DNA of 64,000 bases from Vreelandella olivaria (GCA_004295565.1 AP019416.1:2356001-2420000), one strand, 5' to 3'. Positions 11,185 through 22,523 are shown, numbered from the stretch's first letter. The notes: generated from the letters alone by a model not told the origin. Program-made: numbers and translations.

Positions 11185-11980
11185 AGTTGCATTCGTTTGG
11201 TTTCGATAGCGTTCTTAAAACGGTTCTTCCACTCACGTAGAGTGGTGAACGTTGCGAGGTCGTCATTATTAACACCCTGGGTACCTGCCGCTTGGCGCAC
11301 GCTATCAGTGCCCACGCGGAGGTAGGGATTAATTTTCAGCTCGCGTCCTATCGTGCTGGGTAAGGTGGGGCGATCCAATGCCCGCGCCTTTTCACACTCC
11401 TGCAAGGCGTGTTTGACGTCTTCGTTTTCAGGATCCGCAGCACGGGCAAACGTTAGGTTTGCCTGAGTGTACTCATGAGCTGCAAAGACCAGTGTATCTT
11501 CAGGGAGTTCCGCAAATTTTTCAGTGACGTGTACATTTGCTCAGGCGTACCTTCGAATAAACGACCGCAGCCTGCGCAAAAAAGGGTGTCACCGCAGAAC
11601 AGCAGTGCAGGGATACCCGCTGTGAAGTAGCTGATATGATCCAGCGTATGGCCGGGGGTCGCTATGACGTCAAACAAACGGCCCATAATGCGTACTTCGT
11701 CGCCGTCACCCACGTGTTCATCAATGCCTTCAATCTCAGGATTGGCTGGGCCAATCACATGCGGGGCGTAGCGTTTAATTAATTCCGCTAAACCACCGGT
11801 ATGATCATGGTGATGGTGGGTAATCAGGATGCAACTGAGGGTTAGCGACTCACGTTCGAGAAACTCGATCACCGGGGCAGCTTCACCGGGATCCACCACA
11901 CAAACACTTTGACTGGTATCTTGTCTTAATAGCCAAATATAGTTGTCGCTAAGGGCGGGGATCGGTGTCACGCTCATCAT
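11181..11980 (-). CDS. gloB: hydroxyacylglutathione hydrolase (glyoxalase II), one frame break
   Basis: Metallo-beta-lactamase-fold thioesterase that hydrolyses S-lactoylglutathione, the second step of methylglyoxal detoxification. The binuclear metal motif THHHHDHTGG and the downstream GHTLDH and GDTLFCAGCGRLFEG motifs are intact. A break in the A run near 11515 separates the C-terminal glutathione-binding part (INPYLR near the end). ATG 11980 or 11977. Divergent from the methyltransferase gene at 12092. Confidence 0.92.
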
Positions 11981-12091
11981 CGGCGAGATCCTTTAAGTTA
12001 CGAAAAAACACATCAAACATTGCGCTTATTAGCGCTAAATCGGTGCGTAAAAGGCGTTAAAAAGCCGTTACTGTGGAGGGAAGCGCTGTTC

Positions 12092-12958
12092 ATGTCAAAT
12101 TCGACGACGGCCACGACACTGGCTAAGCGCTTACAAAGTAGCCAGCCTTATTGGCAAACAGAGGCGGGGCGTTCGCTTTGGGAAACCCAGCGCGCCTGCT
12201 TAGGGCCCGTGGTGGAATCACGTGTGGGCGGCCATAGCCTGGAGATGAGCATGGGGCCGGCGCTGATGACCATGTCGGCTGTTGCGCACCCTATACGCTG
12301 GTCGCCTACGCTTCAGCTAGCCGAAAACGAGAGCACCTTGGTATGCCCACCGGATCAGCTCGCGCTGCCCGATCGTTGCCTGGATGTGATGGTCATTCAC
12401 CACTGGCTTGAGTACTTAACCGATGCCCACTTCGCTCTGCAAGAGGCCGCAAGGGTGACCGCGGACAACGGCATATTGGTGCTGTTTGGCTTTAACCCAA
12501 TAGGTGTAAGCGGTCTTGCCCGGCAGCTGCGCAAGCATCAGCAGACGTTTCCCTGGAGCGGAACCTGGCGCTCCGCAAGTCGTCTGCGCGATTGGTTGGC
12601 GTTTGTCGACTTTGAGGTGGAGCGGGTAGACTATTGCTGCTTTCGAGGGCGAATGAGCGCCAAGTGCGGAGAGTATTGGGAGTCGTTAGGGCGGCGGCAT
12701 AATCTGCCGCTGGGCGAAAGTTATATGATTCAGGCGCGTCGTCAGCAGCGCCAAGCGCCGGTGCAGCGCTTGAAATTTGGCTTGAAGGCGCCAGCGTCCC
12801 CGGCGTCGCTGGGGGTTACCCGCTCTGGCTCATCCGCCCACTATCAATCCCGTCAAGCACCTGCAACGCATCAGGATCAAGCACGGCAAACTGATTTACA
12901 GAAATCTGTTTTACACAAACCTGTTCTACACAAACCAGGGGATCAAGAGATTGACTAA
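12092..12958 (+). CDS. class I SAM-dependent methyltransferase-like protein (YafS position)
   Basis: About 288 residues. A partial methyltransferase fold is seen: [18 protein letters not shown] and [18 protein letters not shown] resemble motifs II-IV of Methyltransf_11 proteins. The C-terminus is low-complexity and Gln/His-rich, with short repeats (LHKPVLHKP). Placed between gloB and rnhA, as yafS is in enterics; substrate unknown. ATG 12092 is chosen over an upstream TTG because GGAGGG lies about 15 bases before it. No frame break. Confidence 0.75.
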   Translation: MSNSTTATTLAKRLQSSQPYWQTEAGRSLWETQRACLGPVVESRVGGHSLEMSMGPALMTMSAVAHPIRWSPTLQLAENESTLVCPPDQLALPDRCLDVMVIHHWLEYLTDAHFALQEAARVTADNGILVLFGFNPIGVSGLARQLRKHQQTFPWSGTWRSASRLRDWLAFVDFEVERVDYCCFRGRMSAKCGEYWESLGRRHNLPLGESYMIQARRQQRQAPVQRLKFGLKAPASPASLGVTRSGSSAHYQSRQAPATHQDQARQTDLQKSVLHKPVLHKPGDQEID

Positions 12959-13421
12959 AGAGGCGGCCGGACATCTACCTCGGGTAACGGTGTATACCGA
13001 TGGGGCTTGTAGAGGCAATCCAGGCCCCGGCGGGTGGGGCGTCGTGCTGGCGAGTGGCGAGCATGAGAAAACCTTGAAAGGCTATGAGGCCGAGACCACT
13101 AATAATCGCATGGAGTTAATGGCTGCGATTATGGCGCTACGCACGCTCAATACCCCTTGCGAAGTGGCGCTCTGGACGGACTCTCAGTATGTTCGCCAGG
13201 GCATCACCCAGTGGATTCATAACTGGATCAAGCGTGGCTGGAAAACCGCTGCCAAGCAGCCGGTCAAAAATGCCGAGCTGTGGAAGACCCTCCACGAAGA
13301 GACCCAGCGCCACCAAGTCGAGTGGCACTGGGTGAAAGGGCATAGCGGTCATCCAGGCAATGAGCGTGCCGATGCGTTAGCCAACGAAGCGATTGATGAG
13401 CACCAGAAGAGGAGAGCATGA
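12951..13421 (+). CDS. rnhA: ribonuclease HI
   Basis: Intact 156-residue RNase H that degrades RNA in RNA-DNA hybrids. The catalytic carboxylates are visible: D in [17 protein letters not shown] in NNRMELMA, D in LWTDSQYV and D in GNERADALA, plus HWVKGHSGH. Best start is TTG 12951, overlapping the end of the methyltransferase gene; its stop overlaps the dnaQ start as ATGA. Confidence 0.95.
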   Translation: MTKEAAGHLPRVTVYTDGACRGNPGPGGWGVVLASGEHEKTLKGYEAETTNNRMELMAAIMALRTLNTPCEVALWTDSQYVRQGITQWIHNWIKRGWKTAAKQPVKNAELWKTLHEETQRHQVEWHWVKGHSGHPGNERADALANEAIDEHQKRRA

Positions 13422-14158
13422 TGCGTCAGGTGATCTTGGATACGGAAACCACGGGCATCGACCCAAAAGAGGGACATCGGCTGGTCGAAATTGGTGCTAT
13501 CGAGATGGTTAATCGACGCTTCACTGGTCGCACTTATCACCAATACATCAATCCTGAGCGGCACATCGACGCCGAAGTCGTCGCCGTTCACGGGATTGAT
13601 GACGCCAGAGTCGCTAACGAGCCGGTTTTCGCGGCCATTGCCGATGAGTTTTGGGCATTTATCGAAGGTGCCGAGCTTGTGATTCATAACGCCCCTTTCG
13701 ATGTGGGCTTTATTGATCACGAGCTGAGCATGTTGAATCAGCAGCGAAAATCCCCTGTCTTGGGGCCGGTTAGAGATCATTGCGGCGTATTGGATACGCT
13801 GACCATGGCGCGCAAGATGCACCCTGGCCAACGCAACAGCCTGGATGCCTTATGCAAGCGCTATGATATCGACAACGGCCACCGGGTATTGCACGGCGCA
13901 CTGTTAGACTCGGAGATCCTGGCCGAGGTCTACCTGGCGATGACCGGTGGGCAAACCGCGCTGACCTTGGACGCGGCCACCGCAGCGGAGCAGGAGCAGG
14001 CGGATACCTCCAATGAGGGGATGTCAATTCAGCGTCTCTCTTTAACGCCCGGCCAGCTGCGCGTGGTGCGCCCAACCGACGCAGAACGCGCCGCCCATAA
14101 GGCCAAGTGCGAAGCGCATCAATTGAACTGGTTTGAAGGTGCGGCCAGCGATGCTTAG
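13418..14158 (+). CDS. dnaQ: DNA polymerase III epsilon subunit (proofreading exonuclease)
   Basis: Intact 246-residue DnaQ. DEDDh exonuclease motifs: [11 protein letters not shown] (ExoI), [14 protein letters not shown] (ExoII), and the late H...D pair in [15 protein letters not shown] (ExoIII). The C-terminal 60 residues form the usual flexible polymerase-binding tail. Coupled to rnhA and overlapping nudC by 8 bases, so rnhA-dnaQ-nudC is one transcription unit. Confidence 0.95.
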   Translation: MMRQVILDTETTGIDPKEGHRLVEIGAIEMVNRRFTGRTYHQYINPERHIDAEVVAVHGIDDARVANEPVFAAIADEFWAFIEGAELVIHNAPFDVGFIDHELSMLNQQRKSPVLGPVRDHCGVLDTLTMARKMHPGQRNSLDALCKRYDIDNGHRVLHGALLDSEILAEVYLAMTGGQTALTLDAATAAEQEQADTSNEGMSIQRLSLTPGQLRVVRPTDAERAAHKAKCEAHQLNWFEGAASDA

Positions 14159-14934
14159 GCGAGAAATACCCCATCACGAACAAGCCGGTAGGGTTATTCG
14201 ACTGTCGCGTAGCCTGTTGGCACCCGCACCCTTAAACGGTAGTGAAGAGCTCACCCGCTGCAGCCTTATCAACCTTGGACAGAGCAGATGCAGCCGCTCT
14301 GCTACTGGAATGATGAGCCGGTGGCGCTGCTTGTGGAACCCCAGGCCGGTAGTGGTTGGATTGATGGTCGCCAATGGATGAGTGAACTTTCTACCGCCTG
14401 GTTTAGCCTGCTCTCCACAGCGCTGCAGGTGGGGGCTTGGTTAGAGAACCATCGCTTCTGCGGTCGCTGTGGCGCACCGGCTACCAAGCTTACGGCGGAG
14501 TTCGCTATGCATTGCCACGCCTGCGGGCATCGCAACTATCCGCGTATTTCACCGTGTATTATTACCTTGGTGACCAGTGGGGAAGCCATGCTGCTCGCCC
14601 GCAGTCCGCGCTTTCCACCGGGGCGCTACTCCACCTTGGCGGGTTTTATCGAGCCGGGGAGTCAGCGGAAGAGGCGGTGCATCGCGAGGTATTCGAGGAA
14701 GTGGGCGTACATATCGACCAACTGCGCTATTACCAGAGTCAGGCGTGGCCATTCCCGCACTCGTTGATGTTTGGTTATTTCGCTGAGGCCACCACCCGGC
14801 GCATTCGCATCGACGGGGTGGAGATTAGCGATGCGGCGTGGTTTTCACCCCGACAATTGCCCTCTCTACCGCCGCCGTACTCCATATCTCGCGAACTGAT
14901 CGAAACCCACTTGGCACGCTGGCGCGAAGAGTGA
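14151..14934 (+). CDS. nudC: NADH pyrophosphatase NudC, two frame breaks
   Basis: Nudix hydrolase cleaving NAD(H) and able to remove NAD caps from RNA in studied homologues. It has a four-Cys zinc ribbon (CGRCG ... CHACGH) followed by a Nudix box starting GFIEPGESAEEAVHREV. Breaks near 14270 (one base short) and in the G run near 14657 (one G short) split it; the corrected protein runs from ATG 14151, overlapping dnaQ, to 14934. Confidence 0.88.
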
Positions 14935-14959
14935 ATGGCGCCGCGTGCCGAGATAATGA

Positions 14960-15271
14960 TTATTCGCTAGGGAATAAGCTCGTCAGCTTAGTGGCCAGCA
15001 TGACATTGCCGGTCGCTTTTAGCTTGCCGGTCATAAAGGCCGTCATGCCATTGATCTCGCCGCTCATAATGCCTTTTAGCGTATCGGTGGTTAGGCTTAA
15101 GCTGACAGAGGGATCGTCGTGCTCACCCTCTTGTACGTCCAATGTGCCATCCTGGATGTTTAAGTAGTAGCTGCCCGCATCGGTAAAGTGAAACTGGAAA
15201 ACCTCATTCATGCCCTTTGCCGCTTCCGGATTGAAACGTGCTTTTAGCTTCTCAAGGGTGTTGTTAGACAT
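14960..15271 (-). CDS. SCP2 sterol-binding domain protein
   Basis: Single-domain 103-residue SCP2-like protein, with FHFTDAGSYYLNIQDG and a Lys- and Met-rich second half (TGKLKATGNVMLATKLTSLF). Family members bind lipids or acyl-CoAs in a hydrophobic tunnel; the bacterial role is unclear. Start at 15271 is preferred over 15304 because GAGAGA lies just upstream. Convergent with nudC. Confidence 0.82.
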   Translation of the reverse strand: MSNNTLEKLKARFNPEAAKGMNEVFQFHFTDAGSYYLNIQDGTLDVQEGEHDDPSVSLSLTTDTLKGIMSGEINGMTAFMTGKLKATGNVMLATKLTSLFPSE

Positions 15272-15468
15272 AACATATCTCTCAATTAAGTAGATGGAGC
15301 TCAAGTAGTTCAGGCTAAGGCTAGCGACCGCTACTCAAATAAACAATCGTTAAGGCAAGCGAGGTTATTTCATACGTGCGTTCCAATCAAGCACTGTAGG
15401 CGCACCCTGCACAGGTATATGTCAACGTACTGGTCATAAAGGAATCAATCCTCTAATGGAGAACGTCA

Positions 15469-16498
15469 ATGAGTGAATGGGTAGCAGAAATAGGCACCTT
15501 TGTTGTGCAAACCACCATCGTGATGGCGCTGATAGGCATTGGCCTGCTGCTGATGGCGCGAACCAGGCAAGATAAAGAGAGCGAACTGAAGCTCACAGTC
15601 GAGCCACTTAACGATCAGCGCCGCCGTCGCGGGCGGCGTTTGCGGTTAACCGCCACGCTCCCTGGGGCACGTAAAAAACTGCTAAAACTATTTCGCAACG
15701 AAGATAAAAAGCGCCAGAAGGGGCATAAATCTGAGCAGGACGCTGCTTTAGCCTCACGCGTTTGGGTGCTCGATTTTCACGGCGATCTGAAAGCCTCACA
15801 AACCGAGCATTTTGCCCAAGAAGTATCCGCTATTATCGACGTCGCCGCTAAAGATGATGAAGTTGTGGTGCGGCTTGAGTCCGCGGGTGGCCTGGTGCAT
15901 GCCTATGGGTTGGCGGCGGCGCAGTTAGACCGGCTGCGCACGGCGGGGCTAAACACAACCGTGTGTATCGATAAGGTGGCGGCCAGCGGTGGTTACCTGA
16001 TGGCCTGCACCGCGCAACATATTAAGGCGGCGCCCTTTGCAGTGATTGGCTCCATCGGCGTGGTGGCGCAAGTGCCCAATATTCACCGTCTGCTTAAGCG
16101 CCACGATGTTGATGTCGAACTGCTGACCGCCGGTAAATACAAGCGTACCTTAACCGTGCTGGGTGAAAATACCGAAGAGGGCAAAGCAAAGTTCTTGGAG
16201 GACTTGGAGAATACTCACCGCTTGTTTAAACGCTATGTGGCAGAGCGGCGCCCCTCCATGGATATCGACACCCTGGCCACGGGGAGATTTGGTACGGCAG
16301 CGAAGCACTGCCCTTCAGCTGGTCGACAGCGTGGGTACCAGCGAAGCCTATTTGGTAGAGCGCATGGCCGAAGCGCAAGTATTAACCGTCAAGCTGGAAG
16401 CACCTAAAACCGTCAGCCGTAAGCTGGGATTGGCCATATCGGAAGGCGTCGAGAAAGCCGCGCTGAAAGCGCTGGGGCTAATCGACGCCGCTGGGTAG
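15469..16498 (+). CDS. sohB: SohB, inner-membrane S49 family serine protease, two frame breaks
   Basis: Signal-peptide-peptidase-like protease. N-terminal membrane helix (residues 12-30), basic linker, then the S49 core with the nucleophile region KVAASGGYLMAC and the general-base Lys region LTAGKYKRTLT. Breaks near 16283 (G run) and near 16315 (C run) hide the stretch reading EIWYGSEALPLQLVDS; the corrected end is at 16498. SD GGAG near 15459 supports ATG 15469. Confidence 0.9.
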
Positions 16499-16524
16499 CG
16501 GCGCTGAGCCTAAACCTCACATCG

Positions 16525-16845
16525 TTATGCAGCGTAATGATGCGCCAAGGTCGCAATGACGGCCTTGGCGCTTTCACTGCTTAACGAGTAGTAAATCGTT
16601 TGTGACTCCCGGCGTGTATCGACGAGTTCATCACGCCGCAAAATAGCCAGATGTTGAGAAAGCGCCGACTGGCTTAACGCAAGCTGTTGATTAATTTGCG
16701 TGACTGACAGCTCTTTCTCGGCAAGCAGGCAGAGTATTTGCAGCCGTTTCTCGTTGGCTAACGCTTTGAGCAGGTTGGTTCCCGCTTCAATCGCGCGACA
16801 GTTATGTTCAAGCAGGCGTGTAGCGGCGCTTGTAGAAGCAGACAT
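16525..16845 (-). CDS. ArsR/SmtB-family winged-helix regulator
   Basis: Intact 106-residue ArsR-fold repressor with winged helix LALSQSALSQHLAILRRDEL and dimer helices on both sides. The closest resemblance is to BigR/SqrR-like sulfide sensors (ALANEKRLQILCLL, RRESQTIYYSL). Cys39 occupies the place of one sensor Cys, but I see no second Cys near the C-terminus (ends TLAHHYAA), so the signal may differ. Convergent with sohB and divergent from prpE. Confidence 0.85.
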   Translation of the reverse strand: MSASTSAATRLLEHNCRAIEAGTNLLKALANEKRLQILCLLAEKELSVTQINQQLALSQSALSQHLAILRRDELVDTRRESQTIYYSLSSESAKAVIATLAHHYAA

Positions 16846-17170
16846 AATGATCTCCTTGCCTACACTGTTACATCAGCGTTTTATAAGCATTGTTTTAGAG
16901 GCGTGTTTTAAAGGCATCGTTGTACGTTGTCGAGGCATCGTCGCATCGCGAGGATCAAGTTGTTTAATGATCAGTAATTTAGCGAGTTTTGTCCAAGCCG
17001 CTGTTTAACGATTAATCAATGGTAGTTTCTCGCCATCTTGTCGACAATGTTTTGTTCTGTCTACCGCTTTGGTCGCTATTTAGCCCATAGTATGAGGGTA
17101 GAGTGTCGGTTTTATTTATACAGTGTCAACAATCCTTCTTCACCGTTACTACAAAAAAGATAGGGACACC
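16846..17170. other. intergenic region between divergent arsR-type gene and prpE
   Basis: 325 bases with no convincing gene. It must hold the two divergent promoters. AT-rich near 16870-17010; no clear operator palindrome was recognised. Confidence 0.5.
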
Positions 17171-19095
17171 ATGAGCCGCTACCAACACACCTTCCAACGC
17201 TCCATCGAATACCCTGAATCGTTCTGGGCCGAGCAGGCCAAACGTATTCCCTGGTACACGCCGCCTCAAACCATCCTCAGCTACGACGGGCAGAGCCCTG
17301 GGACAGCGCATGCCCGTTGGTTTAGCGACGGTGAAATGAACCTTAGCTACGCTGCACTGGATTATCATGTCGACAATGGGCGCGGTGATCAGGCGGCAAT
17401 TTTCTGGGATTCGCCTGCCGCACAGGCTAAGCAGACCATCAGCTACCGCGAAATGCGCGATAAAGTGGCGTATTTCGCAGGGGCGCTGGCGCAGTTGGGC
17501 GTTACCAAAGGCGATCGTGTGGTGATCTATATGCCGATGATCCCCGAAGCCCTGGTGGCCATGTACGCCTGCGCCCGGCTTGGCGCTATTCACTCGGTGG
17601 TCTTTGGTGGCTTCGCCCCCATGAGCTGGCGGCGCGGATTGAAGATGCTGAGCCTAAAGTGGTGGTGGCCGCTTCCTGTGGTATCGAATTAGGCAAAGTG
17701 TTGCCCTATAAGCCGATGGTAGACCAAGCCGTCGAATTAAGCGCTCATAAGCCGGATGCCTGCGTGGTCTATCAGCGTGAAGCGCACCGGGCTGAATTGG
17801 GGGCAGGCGATCATGATTGGGAAGCGCTGGTAGCAAAAGCGCCATTTGCTGAGTGCGTACCGGTGAAGGGCACCCACCCGCTATACATCCTCTATACCTC
17901 AGGCACCACCGGAAAGCCCAAAGGCGTGATGCGCGATACCGGCGGCTATGCGGTGGCGCTGGCCTATTCGATGCAGGCGATCTACGCCATGGAGCCCGGT
18001 GAAGTGTTCTTTACCGCTTCGGATGTGGGCTGGGTCGTTGGCCACTCCTACATTGTTTACGCCCCCTTGCTAGTGGGTTGCACCACAGTGGTATACGAGG
18101 GCAAGCCGGTAAAAACCCCCGATGCGGGCAGCTTCTGGCGGTTAATTGAGGAGTATCGGGTAAAGAGTTTCTTCACCGCGCCCACGGCGTTTCGCGCGAT
18201 TAAGAAAGAGGATCCCGATGCCAAACTGCTACAGAGCTACGATATCAGTAGCCTAAAGCACCTTTACGTAGCTGGCGAGCGCCTCGATCCACCCACGTTT
18301 CACTGGCTGGATGACCTTCTGGACGTGCCGGTGATTGACCACTGGTGGCAAACTGAAACCGGCTGGCCTATCGCCGCCAACTTGCCTGGCATTGAACCTA
18401 TGCCGACCAAGGCGGGGTCTGCGACCTTTCCCGTTCCCGGCTTCAATGTACAAGTGCTCAATCGCGATGGCGAACAGGCAAAACCCATGGAGCAGGGCAG
18501 TGTGGTGATCAAACAGCCCATGCCGCCAGGCTGCTTGACCGGCGTGTGGCGCGACGAGAAGCGCTTTCATAGCGCCTATATGGCGGCATTTCCCGGCTAC
18601 TATTTAACCGGTGACGGCGGTTATTTTGATGAGCAGGGCTATCTGTTCATTATGGGTCGCACCGATGACGTCATTAACGTGGCAGGGCACAGGCTCTCCA
18701 CCGGTGAAATGGAAGAGGTGGTGGGTGCTCACCCTGCGGTGGCCGAGTGTGCGGTGATTGGGATTCATGACGACCTTAAAGGGCAACTGCCGATTGGCCT
18801 GGTGATCCCCAAAGATGGCTTTAATGGCGATGAAGCGACGCTTGAGGCCGAACTGATTGCCCGGGTTCGCGAGCATATTGGCCCGATTGCCTGCTTCAAA
18901 CAGGTGTTAGTGGTCGACCGATTACCCAAAACACGCTCGGGTAAGATTCTCCGCAAGCTGCTGCGTACGATTGCCGACGGCAAAGAGTTTGCTATTCCCT
19001 CCACCATCGACGATCCCACCAGCCTGATGGATGTTCACGCCGCCATGCGCGAACGCTCGGTAGGCGCTGCGGACAAAGCCACACCACTGGATTGA
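17171..19095 (+). CDS. prpE: propionyl-CoA synthetase, one frame break
   Basis: Acyl-CoA synthetase of the acetyl/propionyl-CoA synthetase type, about 641 residues. The AMP-binding signature LYTSGTTGKPKGV, WWQTETGWPI, and the lysine-acetylation-type site LPKTRSGKILR near the C-terminus are present. PMPPGCLTGVWRDEKRF and the PSTIDDP ending favour PrpE over Acs. One break in the C run near 17617 (one C short). ATG 17171 follows AGGGACACC. No prp operon partners are nearby. Confidence 0.88.
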
Positions 19096-19115
19096 TGCGT
19101 CTAAATTAGCCAAGT

Positions 19116-19295
19116 GCGAGGGCAGGTTGAAGCGAGGGTCTTTCGCCATGGCCGGGCAGGTTGAAGCGAGGGTCTTTCGCCATGGCCGGAAAGTGTTCCC
19201 GACAATTCCGGCATTTCCGCCATCCATGGCGGTCAGATGGCGAAAGTAGCGCCCAAGGATGGGTTCACAGCGCCCTCGCGGAAACCTGCCCTCGC
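19116..19295. repeat. intergenic palindromic/direct repeat element
   Basis: Two perfect 34-bp direct repeats lie head to tail (19120-19153, 19154-19187). They contain CTTTCGCCAT, whose inverse complement ATGGCGAAAG occurs at 19237-19246. Outer arms GCGAGGGCAGG (19116-19126) and CCTGCCCTCGC (19285-19295) are perfect inverse complements. The whole could fold into one large structure, like REP/BIME elements, placed just after prpE. Confidence 0.6.
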
Positions 19296-19420
19296 CACGA
19301 GTGGATACAGATTGGGCTTTCATTGCTTGGCTTTTAATATCATTCAGAAGCCGTATAATGCGCTCCCCAGACTGGCGTACTGTTTTGTTATAAGCTGACC
19401 GACTGCGCTTACTACCCCGA

Positions 19421-19464
19421 GGGTTCCCTAACCCCTCTTCTCTATTAAAAAAAGGTCTACCCGC
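19421..19464 (+). promoter_or_regulatory. possible preQ1-I riboswitch in the leader of the queuosine-precursor transporter
   Basis: The leader reads GAGGGTTCCCTAACCCCTC, giving a five-pair stem with a short loop, then an A-rich run TTAAAAAAAGG just before the start codon. The order (stem, C-rich loop, A-rich strand, G's able to pair back to the loop) resembles the small preQ1-I aptamer, and the gene downstream is a known target class. The spacer between stem and A run is longer than usual, so this is tentative. Confidence 0.35.
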
Positions 19465-20133
19465 ATGTTTGCATTGAGTGAGACTCAGCACCGCCGTTGC
19501 CTACTGGTGATGGTGGCTTTCCATATCGGCATTATTGCCGCCAGTAACTATCTCGTTCAGCTACCGTTTACGCTGTTTGGTTTTCATACCACCTGGGGCG
19601 CGTTTAGCTTTCCATTTATCTTTCTAGCCACCGATCTAACGGTACGTCTGTTTGGTAAAGGGCCGGCGCGATCGATTATTCTGCGCGTTATGTTCCCCGC
19701 GCTGCTGGTCTCCTATGTGGTATCAGTGGTGTTTCCCCGCGGCAGCTTTGCCGGCATTGAGGCACTTTCAGAGTGGAATCTGTTTGTCGCCCGTATCGCC
19801 CTCGCCAGCTTCCTGGCCTATGTGATTGGCCAACTGCTGGACGTTCAAGTGTTTGACCGCTTGCGCCAGTGGGCATGGTGGGTGGCGCCCGTTTGCTCAA
19901 CGGTGCTGGGCAATCTGGCTGACACCTTTGCATTCTTCTCGGCGGCGTTCTATAACAGCCCAGACCCGTTTATGGCTGCCAACTGGGTGGAAATTGCCGC
20001 CGTTGACTATGCGATCAAGCTCGCTATCAGCCTACTGTTTTTCCTTCCGCTGTATGGCTTGCTGCTTGCCTGGCTAACGCGCCGCTTGGTGGTTTGGACA
20101 GGCCAGGTGGATGCCGAGCCCCGCACGGCGTAA
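19465..20133 (+). CDS. yhhQ: queuosine precursor transporter, YhhQ/COG1738 family
   Basis: Intact 222-residue membrane protein with about six helices. The family motifs FSFPFIFLATDLTVRLFG and GNLADTFAFFSAAF are present. Homologues import preQ0/preQ1 for queuosine tRNA modification. ATG 19465. The leader may carry a preQ1-type aptamer. Confidence 0.88.
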   Translation: MFALSETQHRRCLLVMVAFHIGIIAASNYLVQLPFTLFGFHTTWGAFSFPFIFLATDLTVRLFGKGPARSIILRVMFPALLVSYVVSVVFPRGSFAGIEALSEWNLFVARIALASFLAYVIGQLLDVQVFDRLRQWAWWVAPVCSTVLGNLADTFAFFSAAFYNSPDPFMAANWVEIAAVDYAIKLAISLLFFLPLYGLLLAWLTRRLVVWTGQVDAEPRTA

Positions 20134-20173
20134 TCGCGTAAATACACAGAGTTCGCAAGGCTGAGGAGCTAGC

Positions 20174-20976
20174 ATGACTGACGTTGCCACCGTTGATCTC
20201 CACTTTATCGATATGCCCGCCGAAGAAGCCGCGGCGGATGCCACCCGCTGGTAGTGATTCATGGCTTGCTGGGCAGTGCCGATAATTGGCGTTCGCACTT
20301 GAAAGTGTGGCAGCGCAGCCGCCGGGTGATTGCGCTGGATCTGCGCAACCATGGCCGCTCGCCCCACGCAGAGGGAATGCGTTACGCCACCATGGCGGAT
20401 GACGTGATTGCGCTATTGGACAAGCTCTCGATTAAACGTGCTCACGTGCTAGGCCACTCCATGGGCGGCAAAGTCGCGATCAGTCTGGCGCGCTTGGCGC
20501 CTGAGCGGGTGGCGTCGCTGATTGTGGCGGATATTGCCCCGGTGGCTTATGACCATGGTCACGATGATGTATTTGCAGCGCTTGAAAACGTTCGGAAAGG
20601 GCAGCCTAAAAACCGCCGAGAAGCGGACGATCTGCTGGCCGAGCACGTGGACTTCCGGCCCACGCGGCTGTTTTTGGCCACGAACCTCGTTCGTAACGAT
20701 GATAACGTGATGGCGCTACGGGTAGGCTTAGACCAGATTCAGCGTGGCTATAGCGACATTATCGGCGTGCCGGATGGTGAACAGCCCTACGATGGTGCGA
20801 CGCTGGTGCTGCGTGGCGGCGATTCCCACTACGTGGCTGACGATATGATCCCCGCGCTGCGTGAAGTGTTACCCCGCGCCCGGGTGGTAACGCTTAAAAA
20901 TGCCGGCCACTGGCTACACGCCGACCAACCAGATGCCTTTCAGCAGGCGGTCGTGGCGTTCTTGGACGCCCAGTAG
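20174..20976 (+). CDS. alpha/beta-hydrolase esterase, YbfF type, one frame break
   Basis: About 267 residues. Alpha/beta-hydrolase with HGLLGSADNW (oxyanion region), nucleophile elbow GHSMGGK and late His in NAGHWLHADQP; the YbfF-like branch hydrolyses short acyl or acyl-CoA esters. ATG 20174 leads to a premature stop at about 20254 because one C is missing near 20248; corrected, it reads TPLVVIHGLLG. Stop 20976. Confidence 0.87.
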
Positions 20977-21016
20977 CTACGCTTGCAGTAGGTGAAGAGC
21001 AAGCTGTGCTGTATTT

Positions 21017-22415
21017 TCAGAGTGGCGTAATCGTCAAGCCGTGCTGCGCTGGGTAGCGCAAGAAGCGGTTCAAAATGCGGTAGCTATCCACATCGAAACT
21101 TGCCGGCGTTTCCGCCAGGGTTTGCGCTTTGTTAAGGCTTGACGCACTGCCCAGGTAACACCATTGGCGGACAACGTGCCAGGCGGGGGATGCACTACCC
21201 GTTGGCTGTTCTTCAATTGCAATACTGCCTGGCCAGGGCCACACATTGACCTGAAGCTGCTTGAGCGCTGCCTTTGCCCGCTGGGTATGTGCTGCTATTG
21301 ACTCCTGACCATTGCACGCTCCAAGGCACTTGCCCACCTGGTTGGCAAAACAGCGCCCCTTGCCTTTTTCAAGCCCCCAGCACCCGAGGGCAGAGCTGTT
21401 GCTCCTCGGCAATCCCGCGCAGCGCGTTCTTGGCCTCCCGGGCATTGCGAAACAACCCATACAGCGTGCCCCCTTGTGGCATGCTCAGCGGCTGGCTCAG
21501 GGCGCTCCCACTGAGCATTTCAGGATGGTGGGCTTCCTCCGCCCAGTGCCAGGTCGTTAACTTACGCTGCTTGCGTAGTTGTCGATTCATAATCGGCATT
21601 AACGTTTTCACCAGCTGCGCTTCACGCAGCTGGGCGCCTAAATCGCCAGCGGTTTCTTCCCACTCGATATGCTGCACCTGCTGAGCAAGACGCATCTCTT
21701 TGTCGTCTTGATGGTCGCGCTGAAAATGCCCGAGCACCCGGCTACGTAGATTGATGCTTTTGCCCACATAGAGTGGCAGCCGGTTATGGCCGTAAAACAG
21801 ATAAACGCCGGGGCAGGCGGGTAATCCGTCCAGCTGTGCGCTATCCAGGTGGGCGGGCAGGGTGCGGTGGCGGCGCTCATCCCCCAGCAGGCGCTGCCAC
21901 GCTTCATCGCTGTGCTCTATCTGCCACGCTTGCCAGAGTGACCACAGCGCCTCTACATCGTCTCCAGCCCGGTGTTGGCGGATGGCGGTGATGGCGTAGC
22001 GACTCAGCAGTGCTTTCAGGTTGTGCTGGCGCTCTTGAGGCGCTATCCGACGGGATAAGCGTAGCGTGCATAGCAATGAGGCGCGGTAATCCTGCCCGGC
22101 GCGCTTAAATTCGTTGCGCAGAAAGCCATAGTCAAAGCGCGCATTGTGGGCCACTAGCTGCCCGTCACCTAACCACTCCCGAAGTGATTCGGCTATCTGT
22201 ACAAAGCGGGGCGCATTAACCAGCATGTCGTCGCTAATTCCGGTTAACTGAGTGATCTGCGCGGGCACTTTGCACTCTGGATTTATTAAGCTCGTCCAGC
22301 GATCCACTAGCTCGCCGTTGACGACTTTAAGGGCGGCTACTTCAGTAATCCTATCCCGTGTCGTCCGGGTGCCGGTGGTCTCAACGTCTATAAAGATTAA
22401 AGCTGCTTCGCTCAT
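21017..22415 (-). CDS. DnaQ-like exonuclease fused to GIY-YIG endonuclease domain, one frame break
   Basis: About 465 residues. An N-terminal DEDDh exonuclease (FIDVETTGTRTTRDRI; HNARFDYGFLRNEF) is followed by a UvrC/Cho-type GIY-YIG nuclease domain (GVYLFYGHNRLPLYVGKSIN; ending REAQLVKTLMPIMNRQLRK). Such fusions occur in many proteobacteria and are thought to work in DNA repair. One extra G in the run near 21375 shifts the last 118 residues (GRCFANQVGKCLGACNG). ATG 22415 chosen by family alignment. Confidence 0.87.
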
Positions 22416-22523
22416 GGGCCGCCATGTTCGTGGATAAAGAGCTATCAATACGTGGTTATAAAGTGTGGGGGTCTACCGCTAAGCGCGTGACGGGTAGTGT
22501 CGCGTCTGTAAGGCCCATTTGGT

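Noticed and set aside
19120-19187. Two-unit CRISPR remnant
   Set aside because: Copies are directly adjacent with no spacer, and no cas genes are near.
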